Shown in pieces: positions 55,072-63,953 of a stretch of DNA of 64,000 nucleotides; within the stretch, counting starts at the first letter, position 1, and each line of letters begins with the position of its first letter. Under the pieces are notes generated by a model that worked only from the letters and a program-made list of their open reading frames with translations, searched no databases and was not told the origin of the DNA. This DNA is from DYHD01 sp964411065. Lineage in GTDB: Bacteria; Nitrospirota; Thermodesulfovibrionia; Thermodesulfovibrionales; Dissulfurispiraceae. The translations under genes were made by a program, and so were the position numbers. The stretch is taken from contig CAYPJO010000001.1 in assembly GCA_964411065.1 (NCBI GenBank), positions 5,313 through 69,312 on the forward strand, given 5' to 3'.

Positions 55072-55755
55072 TTATTTCCGATCACTTTTTTGTGGTCTAA
55101 CCTCTTTTGATAACCCTGTACCATTGATATCTTGAGATAGAGGTATTCCAAAAGAAGATAGTGGTTTATTTCTGATAGAGATTATAAAATTCATGTTTAT
55201 CTTTTTAGCTTCATCAAAAAAGTTTATAGCTACCTTTTCAGGTATTGAAGAGCTATCTGACCACTCATCGATCCATTGGCCTTCTTCTTCAGCAAGATCT
55301 TTATTGAAGTAGAGGAAAGATATGCCCTGTAGCCCATTTATTAAGAGGGTTTTTCTTGGTTTATCAACCATGATTGTATTCTCTGTAACATAGAGAGCTT
55401 TTTTTGCCTTTAAGTCTTCCTCAATATTGTACTGAACCTTTACAAAGCCTCTATGCCCCTGCCAAACCGAAAAGTTTGAAGCAAATTGAAGAGAATCCTT
55501 TTGCCCAATAAAATATAGTCTTTGTTCTCCCTCCTTTTCATAGGTCAAAGGTATTTGTGATTGGAGTTGGGCATCTATTATTTGTATAGTAGTTCTCAAC
55601 CTTTCAAGAAATTCGATCTTCTTTTCAGCTTTTTCTATTGAACGGTGTCCAAGTCTCATGGCTCCGAACAGAATAAGCAAAATAATAGACAATAGAGTTA
55701 TAGAGACCATCAACTCTAAAAAAGTGAAGCCTTTTTGAGATGCTTTCGAGATCAT
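55072..55755 (-). CDS. gspJ: Type II secretion minor pseudopilin GspJ
   Basis: The 227-residue protein has a class III prepilin leader MISKASQKG|FTFLELMVSITLLSIILLILFG with Glu at +5. The C-terminal domain is rich in beta strands, as for GspJ, but only weakly similar to named proteins. Start ATG 55755 overlaps the stop of gspI by four bases. Confidence 0.85.
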   Translation of the reverse strand: MISKASQKGFTFLELMVSITLLSIILLILFGAMRLGHRSIEKAEKKIEFLERLRTTIQIIDAQLQSQIPLTYEKEGEQRLYFIGQKDSLQFASNFSVWQGHRGFVKVQYNIEEDLKAKKALYVTENTIMVDKPRKTLLINGLQGISFLYFNKDLAEEEGQWIDEWSDSSSIPEKVAINFFDEAKKINMNFIISIRNKPLSSFGIPLSQDINGTGLSKEVRPQKSDRK

Positions 55756-56141
55756 TGCAATATTTTAGCCACCGTTTTATAAGATTTAATAGTATAAGAT
55801 TTATTACTTAATCTATCGGTCCAGCTTATAGTTAGATTAACCTCCAACAAGCTAAATTGTAGGTTCTCTGTCCTATCTTTTAGTATTTCTACTACAGAAA
55901 TATCTAATCTATGACCCCTGTTGGTGGTTTCTTGCCATGCGTCTTCTAATAGATCTTCACTTTGAAGTAGCTCTCTCATTTTCATTTCCGCTTGGATGAG
56001 TGCATGCACATAATCTTCTGACCTGGAGATGGCTCTTAAATTAATCGAAAATAATTGTAAAATTACAGTAATTGCAATGCTTAATATGGAGAGAGCAACA
56101 ACGATCTCAAGCAGAGTATATCCCTTGTTCACAAGCTTCAT
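55752..56141 (-). CDS. gspI: Type II secretion minor pseudopilin GspI
   Basis: The 129-residue protein begins MKLVNKG|YTLLEIVVALSILSIAITVILQLFS, with Glu at +5, and has the small globular domain of GspI. It overlaps gspH upstream (56138-56141) and gspJ downstream (55752-55755) by four bases each, so all three are tightly coupled. Confidence 0.88.
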   Translation of the reverse strand: MKLVNKGYTLLEIVVALSILSIAITVILQLFSINLRAISRSEDYVHALIQAEMKMRELLQSEDLLEDAWQETTNRGHRLDISVVEILKDRTENLQFSLLEVNLTISWTDRLSNKSYTIKSYKTVAKILQ

Positions 56142-56653
56142 TTTATTGTAATTGTCCCTACTATAGGGTCAAGATGTATAGTTGCAACTCTTTTACTATC
56201 AAACAAAAGTATCGTACCACCCTCCACTCCTCCCGTAGCAGGAATCATAATCTGATATCTACCCCTTGAGATTTCAATCCCTAAGGAGTTAAAAACTCTT
56301 ATATTTATATTAGCTGGGAAATCCTTTGATGTAAGACCTTCAATCCCATATTTCTTTGATTCAAAATCAATATAAAAAGCTTGATCTTCTCCTCTAAGTT
56401 TTGCAGTTGTTATAGTATATTTGATGGTAGCTGAGATTTCTCTAACTAAAGCATTGAATTTACTTGAAGGGAGGGTATTTGCAAAGAATACAGTAGATAT
56501 GCCTAAAATCAGTAAAATTAAAACCAGTACAATTATTAATTCTATTAGCATAAAACCTTTTTGATTAATTTTAGAAAAGTAAAAAGGACCTGCTAATAAA
56601 ACGACAGAAGGACTCAATCTATTAATTCTATGAATAAAAGAGGAAAAGACCAT
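56138..56653 (-). CDS. gspH: Type II secretion minor pseudopilin GspH-like
   Basis: The prepilin site is 'KINQKG|FMLIELIIVLVLILLILG', with Glu at +5 and the C-terminal fold of GspH ('YQIMIPATGGVEGGTILLFDSKRVATIHLDPIVGTITI'). The leader before the cleavage Gly would be about 35 residues from ATG 56653, longer than usual for prepilins. A start within the leader is not obvious: there is only a TTG (INRLSPSV) closer to the helix. It starts four bases after the end of gspF. A general pseudopilin is not excluded. Confidence 0.78.
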   Translation of the reverse strand: MVFSSFIHRINRLSPSVVLLAGPFYFSKINQKGFMLIELIIVLVLILLILGISTVFFANTLPSSKFNALVREISATIKYTITTAKLRGEDQAFYIDFESKKYGIEGLTSKDFPANINIRVFNSLGIEISRGRYQIMIPATGGVEGGTILLFDSKRVATIHLDPIVGTITIK

Positions 56654-56657
56654 AATA

Positions 56658-57851
56658 TTAAAAGGGTATTTCTGTAATACTAAGGATTGCCATAAGCATT
56701 GCAATAACTATAAATCCTATTATTAGACCCATAAAGAGTATCAAAAAGGGTTCAAGAAGACTAATAAATCTTTTTATGGTGAGTCTCAGGCTCTTTTCGT
56801 AAGTAATAGCTACTTTTATTAGCATATCGTCGAGTTGCCCCGTCTCCTCTCCAACTTTTACCATCGAAAGGGCAAGGTCTGGAAACATCTTTGTCCTTTG
56901 TAAAGGTATAAATACTCCCTGTCCTTCTTTAGCTCCCCTATAGACCATGTCTACCTTCGACGCTATCAATTGGTTATTTATTACTTTCTTAGAATTATTA
57001 ATAGCTTGTAAAAGTGGCACTCCGCTCTTAAGAAGTGTTCCCAATGTCCTACAAAACCTCACGGTTTCAAGTTTTATGATTATATCCTTGAACAATCTTA
57101 ATTTTAAAGAATCCCATTTATATCTACCTGAAGGCTTTCTTATGTATAACTTTAAAAGGAAAAAACCAGATAAAATCAAACCACCTATTAACCACCAGAA
57201 GGACTTAAGGAAATCACTCACAGAGAGCAAAATTTCTGTAGGAAGGGGTAGAGCACTACCCATTTCTGAAAAAATAACAGAGAATTTAGGCAATACATAT
57301 GTGAGTAAGATGATTATGGATATACTACCAGTAAATAGAAGAATAGTTGGATAAATCATTGCAGAAAAAACATGATCTTTAAGTTCCTGGGATGATTCAA
57401 GATATTCATTAAGTTTATCTAATACAACATTCAGAACTCCACCTGCTTCAGCTGCTTTTATCATGTTTACATAAATTCTTGGGAATATATCAGGATGTTT
57501 TTGTAGAGCCTCTGAAAAGGAATTACCCTCCCTTATAGACTTTAAAATAGATTGGATTATTTTTTTCATATACCTATCCTCTGATATCTCAGAGAGGATA
57601 TTAAGACTGCGATCAAGGGGTAGTCCTGCAGAAAGAAGAGAAGAGAGTTCAGAGGTAAAAACGATCAAATTACCCTTTTTTGACCTTAAGGATAAACCCT
57701 TTTTAACTTCTTCTTTTGAGATAGAAACCTTTAAGGGAATATAGCCGGAGTTTCTAATCTTTTCAATAGCACTCTTTTCATCAGAAGCCTCTATGATACC
57801 TTCTACTATTGAACCCTGAAAAGAGGTGGCTTTATAAGAAAATATTGCCAT
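56658..57851 (-). CDS. gspF: Type II secretion inner-membrane protein GspF
   Basis: The 397 residues contain two GspF domains, each followed by membrane helices (about 165-195 and 218-236, 370-395). Characteristic blocks are 'ELSSLLSAGLPLDRSLNILSE', 'FPRIYVNMIKAAEAGGVLNVVLDKLNEYLE', 'RFCRTLGTLLKSGVPLLQAI' and 'LALSMVKVGEETGQLDDML'. The N-terminus starts 'MAIFSYKATSFQGSIVEGIIEASDEKSAIEKIRNSGYIPLKV'. It heads a run F-H-I-J-K-L-M. No gspE, gspD, gspC or gspG is near. The gene upstream, 12 bp away, is a glucan phosphorylase. Confidence 0.93.
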   Translation of the reverse strand: MAIFSYKATSFQGSIVEGIIEASDEKSAIEKIRNSGYIPLKVSISKEEVKKGLSLRSKKGNLIVFTSELSSLLSAGLPLDRSLNILSEISEDRYMKKIIQSILKSIREGNSFSEALQKHPDIFPRIYVNMIKAAEAGGVLNVVLDKLNEYLESSQELKDHVFSAMIYPTILLFTGSISIIILLTYVLPKFSVIFSEMGSALPLPTEILLSVSDFLKSFWWLIGGLILSGFFLLKLYIRKPSGRYKWDSLKLRLFKDIIIKLETVRFCRTLGTLLKSGVPLLQAINNSKKVINNQLIASKVDMVYRGAKEGQGVFIPLQRTKMFPDLALSMVKVGEETGQLDDMLIKVAITYEKSLRLTIKRFISLLEPFLILFMGLIIGFIVIAMLMAILSITEIPF

Positions 57852-57863
57852 TACTTGGTCTGC

Positions 57864-59570
57864 CTATCTTATATAAGCTTCTGTTACATAAAGTCGCATC
57901 ATTCTATGGCTATTGAAATAATAGGCATTTTTACCTATGGCATTCTCCATTATTTTAAGCCATATATGTTTATCATTATAAAAAGTTGGAATTATTATTT
58001 TCTCAAGTTTGCTATAGAGATCATCAGCATCCTTTTTAGGGTCTGCTATTGTATCTGGTGAGGGCCCAATTGACCAACCAGTATAACCCTCGATATGCCC
58101 TTCTATCCACCACCCATCGAGAACGCTAAAATTAGGGACACCATTATGGGTTGCCTTCATTCCACTTGTGCCTGAAGCTTCTAAAGGTCTCATAGGTGTA
58201 TTTAGCCATAGGTCAACGCCCGAGACCATTTTTAATGCGAGATCCATATTATAATTTTTAAGATATGCTATTTTGATTTTATTTTTCAATTTTTCTTTGA
58301 TCTCAAAAATTTGTTTTATTAACTGCTTCCCACCGTCATCTTTCGGATGGGCTTTTCCTGCATAAATAATTTGAATTCTTCCTTCCCCAATCTGAACCAA
58401 TCTCATAGGATCTGTAAATAAAAGATCAGCCCTTTTGTAGGCTGTTGCTCTGCGAGCGAAACCTATGGTCAAGGTGTCATAATTCATCCCTACCTGCGTT
58501 TCACGGTTTACATAATCTATAAGTTGTTTTTTTGCTTCCATATGAGCTTCCCACAACTCCTCTGGAGGAATACGACCCACTCTCACAAATATTTCTGGTT
58601 CATTAGCCCAACCAGGTAGATATTTATCATACAGCTTCTTAAAACTATCACAAGTCCAGGTAAATGAGTGGACCCCATTTGTTATAGCATGTATTTCATA
58701 ACCTGGGAACATACTTTTAGATACTTCTTTGTGTTTTTTTGCAACCCCATTTATATAGTTGCTCATGTTTATTCCTAAAATCGTCATGTTTAAGTATTCC
58801 CGCCCTGCAAATTCTTTTATAACACTTAGTGGTACTATTTCAGAGAGAGTTTTCTCCACAAGAGGATAAGGGAATCTATCATGACCTGCAGCTACAGGAG
58901 TGTGAGTTGTGAAAACACAGAGACTCCTGACCTTTTCTACGTCCCAAATAAGCCTCTCATCCCAGACGCTTTCAATGTCTCTTTTATATCTCCTTAGCAA
59001 TTCAAGGGTAAGGAAACTGGAGTGCCCTTCATTCATATGATATTTCTTTATATCAAACCCTATTTCTTCAAGCATCCGTGTTCCCCCTATACCAAGAACA
59101 ATCTCTTGTTTGAATCTGTAAAATAAATCGCCACCATATAAATAATGAGTTATTTCTCTATCTTGAGGGTCATTTTCTGGTAAATCAGTATCTAAGAAAA
59201 GGACAGGAACTTTTCCCCCTGTAGCGCTTTCTACAATGTATACCCAACAACCTATTAGTACATCTCTACCCTCAATCCTTACAATGACTTTCTCTTTAAT
59301 GGGTGATAAATAGCTTGCAATATCCCACTCATCTGGAAACTCAATCTGCCTACCAAATATATCAATGTCCTGTCGAAAGTATCCCTTTTTAGATAGAAGG
59401 GTCACAGCAACTAAAGGAAGCCTTAAATCAGCTGCAGATTTAATCGTATCTCCTGCCAGCACCCCAAGCCCTCCACTATAGGTTGGAATCTCACTACGAA
59501 TACCTATTTCCATAGAAAAATAAGCAATCTTTTGTTCTTTAGTAAAAGGCTCAAGGGACAGAAATTTCAT
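57864..59570 (-). CDS. glgP: Alpha-glucan phosphorylase, short type
   Basis: This is a second GT35 enzyme of 568 residues, the short class that lacks much of the regulatory N-terminal part. 'IAYFSMEIGIRSEIPTYSGGLGVLAGDTIKSAADL' and 'FDIKKYHMNEGHSSFLTLELLRRY' are typical, and the PLP lysine lies in 'RPLEASGTSGMKATHNGVPNFSVLDGWW'. GGAGC sits before the ATG. Its substrate may be maltodextrin or another alpha-glucan, while the 814-residue enzyme acts on glycogen. It lies 12 bp before gspF, a combination that makes no obvious functional sense. Confidence 0.92.
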   Translation of the reverse strand: MKFLSLEPFTKEQKIAYFSMEIGIRSEIPTYSGGLGVLAGDTIKSAADLRLPLVAVTLLSKKGYFRQDIDIFGRQIEFPDEWDIASYLSPIKEKVIVRIEGRDVLIGCWVYIVESATGGKVPVLFLDTDLPENDPQDREITHYLYGGDLFYRFKQEIVLGIGGTRMLEEIGFDIKKYHMNEGHSSFLTLELLRRYKRDIESVWDERLIWDVEKVRSLCVFTTHTPVAAGHDRFPYPLVEKTLSEIVPLSVIKEFAGREYLNMTILGINMSNYINGVAKKHKEVSKSMFPGYEIHAITNGVHSFTWTCDSFKKLYDKYLPGWANEPEIFVRVGRIPPEELWEAHMEAKKQLIDYVNRETQVGMNYDTLTIGFARRATAYKRADLLFTDPMRLVQIGEGRIQIIYAGKAHPKDDGGKQLIKQIFEIKEKLKNKIKIAYLKNYNMDLALKMVSGVDLWLNTPMRPLEASGTSGMKATHNGVPNFSVLDGWWIEGHIEGYTGWSIGPSPDTIADPKKDADDLYSKLEKIIIPTFYNDKHIWLKIMENAIGKNAYYFNSHRMMRLYVTEAYIR

Positions 59571-59853
59571 AAGCCGCTCCTTTAGAAAAAAAGAATTTTA
59601 TCAAAGGTTTTAGAATATATAATAAATAAAAAATTTTTATCTTTAGTCTCATGTTTAAAATTTTATTCAAAACCATATCTAATCAGAATCCTTAAACACT
59701 TCTTTATTCCTGCTTGCCTAATAATCCATCACTATCAGTTATTGAGGATAATTTTCTCCATTATTATCTTTTGTAGTATCTCCCTCTTCTTGCTCCTACA
59801 TTTCGGTAAACTATTAGAAGAGATCAAAAAGCATTAAAGTAGCATTAAAGTAT

Positions 59854-60678
59854 TCACTTTTCTGATTCCCTAAGTTGATCAGCTCTTCTCAACAATTCTT
59901 TTAAAGCTACCCATCCATTCTCTGTAATGTTTAAAGAGTATGAATTAACATAAAGGGAGATATGTTTTTCGATAACTTCGTCAGTCAATTCCTGCGAATA
60001 TTTCTTAACAAAGGATATATTTTCTTTTGGGTTGTTAAATGAATATTCTATACTCTTTATTATGATATCTTCGATGATTTTAATTGTATCATTTCCGAGC
60101 TCTCTTTTTGCAATTATACCCCCCAATGGTAGAGGCAGTCCGGTCTCCTTTTCCCACCATTCTCCCAGATCTATCAGCTTATGTAATCCATAATTCCGAT
60201 AAGTGAATCTCCCTTCATGAATAACCACTCCAGCATCAACTTTTTTATTAAGGATGGAGGGCAAGATCTCATTAAAAGGCATGAAGTTATATTTGATAGA
60301 CTTCTTAGGGAATGCTTTTTTCAAAAAAAGCTTTAAAAGTAAGAAGGCAGTCGTCAGGTGGCCAGGAACAGCGATGTTTATTATACCTTCACTATGAAAG
60401 AGGTTTTGATGATTTGTAACAATTATTGGTCCACAACCATATCCGAACGCAGCACCACAACTTAAGAATTGATAGTCCTTTTGCAAATAATAATAGGCAT
60501 TAGTAGAGACCTTGGATATATCTAATTTTCTTGCTATAGAAAGCTCATTTAAGGTCTCAACATCTTCAATAATGAACTCAAAAGTAAACCCTCCTGAGTC
60601 TATTTTTTTTTCTACTAAAGCATAAAACATAAAAGTATCGTTGGGGCAAGGCGAAAAACCAAAGGTAAATCTTTTCAT
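59854..60678 (-). CDS. mqnD: 1,4-dihydroxy-6-naphthoate synthase (futalosine pathway)
   Basis: MqnD makes 1,4-dihydroxy-6-naphthoate from cyclic de-hypoxanthine futalosine, so this organism probably makes menaquinone by the futalosine route. The 274 residues start 'RFTFGFSPCPNDTFMFYALV', with 'VSTNAYYYLQKDYQFLSCGAAFGYGCGPIIV' and 'VVIHEGRFTYRNYGLHKLIDLGEWWEKETGLPLPLGGI', typical of MqnD in the periplasmic-binding-like fold. The adenosine-specific kinase gene is two bases upstream. No other mqn gene is in the window. Confidence 0.92.
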   Translation of the reverse strand: MKRFTFGFSPCPNDTFMFYALVEKKIDSGGFTFEFIIEDVETLNELSIARKLDISKVSTNAYYYLQKDYQFLSCGAAFGYGCGPIIVTNHQNLFHSEGIINIAVPGHLTTAFLLLKLFLKKAFPKKSIKYNFMPFNEILPSILNKKVDAGVVIHEGRFTYRNYGLHKLIDLGEWWEKETGLPLPLGGIIAKRELGNDTIKIIEDIIIKSIEYSFNNPKENISFVKKYSQELTDEVIEKHISLYVNSYSLNITENGWVALKELLRRADQLRESEK

Positions 60679-60680
60679 TT

Positions 60681-61163
60681 TTAAAGTTTATAGCCGATCT
60701 TTCTTAAAAATTCTTTTCTCTTTGTTTTATCATCGTTAGCCTCTATACCCTTAGGTGGATAACCATCTATAACAGATACAATGCCATTACCTTGTTCTGT
60801 AGAGATTGTTATAATCTCAAGAGGATTAGCAGTTGCACAATAGATAGAACAAATTTCCGGGCAACTTTTGACAGCATTAAGAATATTAATGGGATAAGCA
60901 TTTTTTATAAGGATACAGAATATGTGTCCTACTTGCAAGTTTTGTAGGTTTGTTACACAAGTTTTTATCAGTTCCTCATCGTTACCTTCCGTTCTTATTA
61001 AGCAGGGACCTGAAGCTTCTGAAAAAGCTATTCCAAACTTTGCCTGCGGTACTGTAGTTGCTATGATCTCATAAAGATCTTCAATAGTCTTGATGAAATG
61101 TGATTGCCCTAATATAATATTGCAACCCTCAGGAATTTCAATCTTTACTTTTTTTAAATCCAC
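60681..61163 (-). CDS. Adenosine-specific kinase family protein (DUF355)
   Basis: The 160-residue protein matches the family first described from archaea as an adenosine-specific kinase: 'VPQAKFGIAFSEASGPCLIRTEGND', 'VGHIFCILIKNAYPINILNAVKSCPEICSIYCATANPLEIITI' and 'GNGIVSVIDGYPPKGIE'. The start is GTG with GGAGGAGG upstream. A link to mqnD is possible, since the futalosine pathway handles nucleoside by-products. The kinase activity is family knowledge and not proven here. Confidence 0.85.
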   Translation of the reverse strand: MDLKKVKIEIPEGCNIILGQSHFIKTIEDLYEIIATTVPQAKFGIAFSEASGPCLIRTEGNDEELIKTCVTNLQNLQVGHIFCILIKNAYPINILNAVKSCPEICSIYCATANPLEIITISTEQGNGIVSVIDGYPPKGIEANDDKTKRKEFLRKIGYKL

Positions 61164-61315
61164 AATAACCTCCTCCTTAGTAAAGATTAAGTATTGTAAG
61201 AAAGTTTTTTTAAGTTAACTGCTCTAACTTTATATCAACACCTCAATTAAAGTAAGCTTAATCAGACCCATAGATAAAAACGATAGTTTCACAAAATGCC
61301 AGGGGAGCTAAAAAT

Positions 61316-62002
61316 TTACCTCTCGCCAAATAAAGCTGTCCCAATTCTGACCATTGTTGCTCCTTCCTCTATTGCAATCTCAAAGTCATTAGACATCCCC
61401 ATGGATAACTCCGGAAGGACAAAGCCTCTCTTTTGAATTTCATCTTTTAGTTCCCTTAATCTGCTGAAATATGGTCTTGACTCTTCTGGATCATCAAAAT
61501 AGGGTGGCATAGTCATTAAGCCTTCAAGTTTAAGGTTTTCAAGTTCTTTTATCTTTTCAATTAGTGGAAATAATTGCTCTTCTAAGATTCCATGCTTTGT
61601 TGGTTCCTGAGATAACTTGACTTGAACAAGAATTCGTTGTAATTTATTGATCTTTCCAGCTTGTTTATCTAATTCCTGAGCAAGCTCAACAGAATCAACC
61701 GTATGAATTAGATCAAAAAGATGAACAGCATATTTAGCCTTATTTTTTTGGAGGGTCCCGATTAAATGCCATTGGATTTTTGCATCCTTGAATTGAGAAG
61801 TCAATTCTTCAATCTTCTTTCTTGCTTCTTGGACTCTGTTCTCACCGAAAATCCTTAAACCTATGTTAATAGCCTCTTTAATTATATCTGTATTTACTGT
61901 TTTGGTAACCGCAATTAGTTTGATATTCTCTGGATCTCTGCCTGAACGTATAGCTGATTCGCTTATCCTTTTAAAGATTCTTTTGGTATTCTCTAAAAGC
62001 AT
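61316..62002 (-). CDS. yggS: PLP homeostasis protein, YggS/PROSC family
   Basis: The 228-residue PLP-binding barrel protein has 'IKLIAVTKTV' with the PLP lysine, 'FGENRVQEARKKI', 'QWHLIGTLQKNKAKYAV', 'LVQVKLSQEPTKHGI', 'LKLEGLMTMPP' and 'LSMGMSNDFEIAIEEGATMVRIGTALFG'. YggS keeps the PLP pool in balance and has no known enzyme activity. In many bacteria it sits beside type IV pilus genes; here a GspF/PilC gene is 656 bp away. Confidence 0.94.
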   Translation of the reverse strand: MLLENTKRIFKRISESAIRSGRDPENIKLIAVTKTVNTDIIKEAINIGLRIFGENRVQEARKKIEELTSQFKDAKIQWHLIGTLQKNKAKYAVHLFDLIHTVDSVELAQELDKQAGKINKLQRILVQVKLSQEPTKHGILEEQLFPLIEKIKELENLKLEGLMTMPPYFDDPEESRPYFSRLRELKDEIQKRGFVLPELSMGMSNDFEIAIEEGATMVRIGTALFGER

Positions 62003-62658
62003 TGTTAATTAGGGTTTAATTTTAATGAATAAATTCGATATAGTTTTAACCTGATATACAGATATAGAATATCAAAAAAATGAAAATTCTGCATCTCAAC
62101 TTTGAAAAGGATGATACCATTCTGAAAAGCAAGGTAATTATCGAATTTACGATTTATAATATTTGCCTAAAAAACAAATTGTTTTGTACTTAAATAAAAT
62201 CGAAACATTGTTTAAAGACATCAGTGGTTATATAAGCAACTTTTTTCCTTAAAAGAAAATATACAAATACATATATTACCTTGAGAAAAAAATAATAATT
62301 TAAGTAATCACTTTTAAATTTTTGGTTTAACTGTTTTTTTTAGCTTACACTATAAGAGATCACAATTAAGGAGTTATAAAAATACACATAATCTTTACCT
62401 GAGATTGCTTCGCCTAGCTACCAAGGAAAATTGAACACTTACAGTGGACAATAGTTGCTTAAAGCATTAGTAAATTTGATGAAATCTCTTCCAAAAGAGA
62501 GGGAAATGAATACTGTAATATATTTCTCAAAAAGATATGTTATAAACAGCATTTAAAGTAGCAATTTTTAACTCTCTAAAGCTGACAAAATTTAGTATAA
62601 GGCTCTTTTGCTATTTTAGTCTCTTTATATTCCAAACATTAAACTATAATATTAAGAA
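62003..62658. other. Intergenic stretch, nothing recognised
   Basis: About 655 AT-rich bases between yggS and pilC. I see no ORF, RNA or repeat. It may include the yggS promoter. Confidence 0.5.
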
Positions 62659-63873
62659 TCACATTCCTGTGATAACGCCACCCAGTTTGAAGATCGGTAA
62701 GTATAAAGAAATTACAATAAAACCAATTGTCACACCTAAAAATATTATCAAAGCTGGTTCGAGCATGGTTGTAAGATTTGTTATCGCCTGATCTACTTCA
62801 TCATCATAAAAATCTGCGATTTTAGTTAACATTTGCTCAAGGGAGCCAGTAGTTTCTCCTACTTTGATCATTTGTACGATCATTGGACTAAATATTTTAG
62901 AATTTTCCATGATTTCTGAAATAGTCCTACCTTTTGTTAACTCTGCTTTAATGTCTAAAACTTCTTTTTCTACTACTTTATTTCCCGATGACTTAGCACA
63001 TATCTCGAGTGCTTCTAAAAGAGGAACGCCACTACCAATAAGAGTTCCTAATGTCCTTGTGAAACGAGCAACTGAAACCTTTTTAACAAGTTCACCAAAT
63101 AATGGTAAGTCCAATAAGAATTTATCTGTAACCTTTTTTCCATTTTCTGTCTTTCTATATTGTCCTATGCTTATAAAGGCTATAATAAATGAGATTAAAA
63201 TTATTAAACCACCAATACCACTAATAAAATTACTGAAACCAATTACAATTCGCGTGGGAAGGGGAAGAGTGACACCCATCTCGTTAAATATTTTGGCAAA
63301 AATAGGTATCACAAAAATCATAATTATCGCTACTACAAGTACAGCAACACTCACAATTATTCCCGGATAAATCATTGAACCTTTGACCTTCTTTTTGAGT
63401 TTAATCATTTTCTCCATGTGATTTGCCAGACGGATCAGAACTGTATCGAGAACTCCCCCTGTTTCACCAGCTGCGACAAGATTAACATATAAACTATCGA
63501 AAACTGATGGATATCTTTTTAAAGATTCTGCGACGGTTGAGCCTGTCTCAATAGAATCCTTCAATTTATTGATAATTTTTTGAAAAGATTTATTCTCAAT
63601 CTGTTTAGCTATTATCGAGAGTCCTTGTACAATTGGGATTCCTGCAGAAAAAAGAGTTGCAAATTGGCGAGTAAAAACGACTATCTCTTTTTCGGTTATC
63701 TTCTTTTTCTTTATATGTTCTATTGAGTCCTTTTTCTTTTCAACAATTGATGTAGGTATGATGCCTCGTCTCCTTAAATCAAAGACGACTTCATCTTTGC
63801 TGGATGCGGTTATTTCACCACTTTGTATGGTTCCGGACATTGATTTGCCAGTCCATTTAAAGGTTATAGCCAT
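62659..63873 (-). CDS. pilC: Type IV pilus inner-membrane protein PilC (GspF family)
   Basis: The 404 residues have the double GspF domain. It begins 'FKWTGKSMSGTIQSGEITASSKDEVVFDLRRRGIIPTSIVEKKK', then 'VVFTRQFATLFSAGIPIVQGLSIIAKQ', 'FDSLYVNLVAAGETGGVLDTVLIRLANHMEK', 'VARFTRTLGTLIGSGVPLLEALEICAKSSGNKVVEKEVLD' and 'MIVQMIKVGETTGSLEQMLTKIADFYDDEVDQAI'. These are closer to PilC of type IV pili than to GspF at 56658-57851. PilB and PilT should lie upstream, outside the window. Confidence 0.9.
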   Translation of the reverse strand: MAITFKWTGKSMSGTIQSGEITASSKDEVVFDLRRRGIIPTSIVEKKKDSIEHIKKKKITEKEIVVFTRQFATLFSAGIPIVQGLSIIAKQIENKSFQKIINKLKDSIETGSTVAESLKRYPSVFDSLYVNLVAAGETGGVLDTVLIRLANHMEKMIKLKKKVKGSMIYPGIIVSVAVLVVAIIMIFVIPIFAKIFNEMGVTLPLPTRIVIGFSNFISGIGGLIILISFIIAFISIGQYRKTENGKKVTDKFLLDLPLFGELVKKVSVARFTRTLGTLIGSGVPLLEALEICAKSSGNKVVEKEVLDIKAELTKGRTISEIMENSKIFSPMIVQMIKVGETTGSLEQMLTKIADFYDDEVDQAITNLTTMLEPALIIFLGVTIGFIVISLYLPIFKLGGVITGM

Positions 63874-63953
63874 AATTGTTCCTTTTATTTGCTATTTTTT
63901 TAAAGTATATAAAATTCTTACCACCTTTTCAAGATATTATATTGAGGGTGTGG

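Noticed and set aside
62864..63370. 168-codon ORF on the plus strand
   Set aside because: It lies opposite pilC, which has complete GspF-domain motifs. The translation is low complexity and unlike known proteins.
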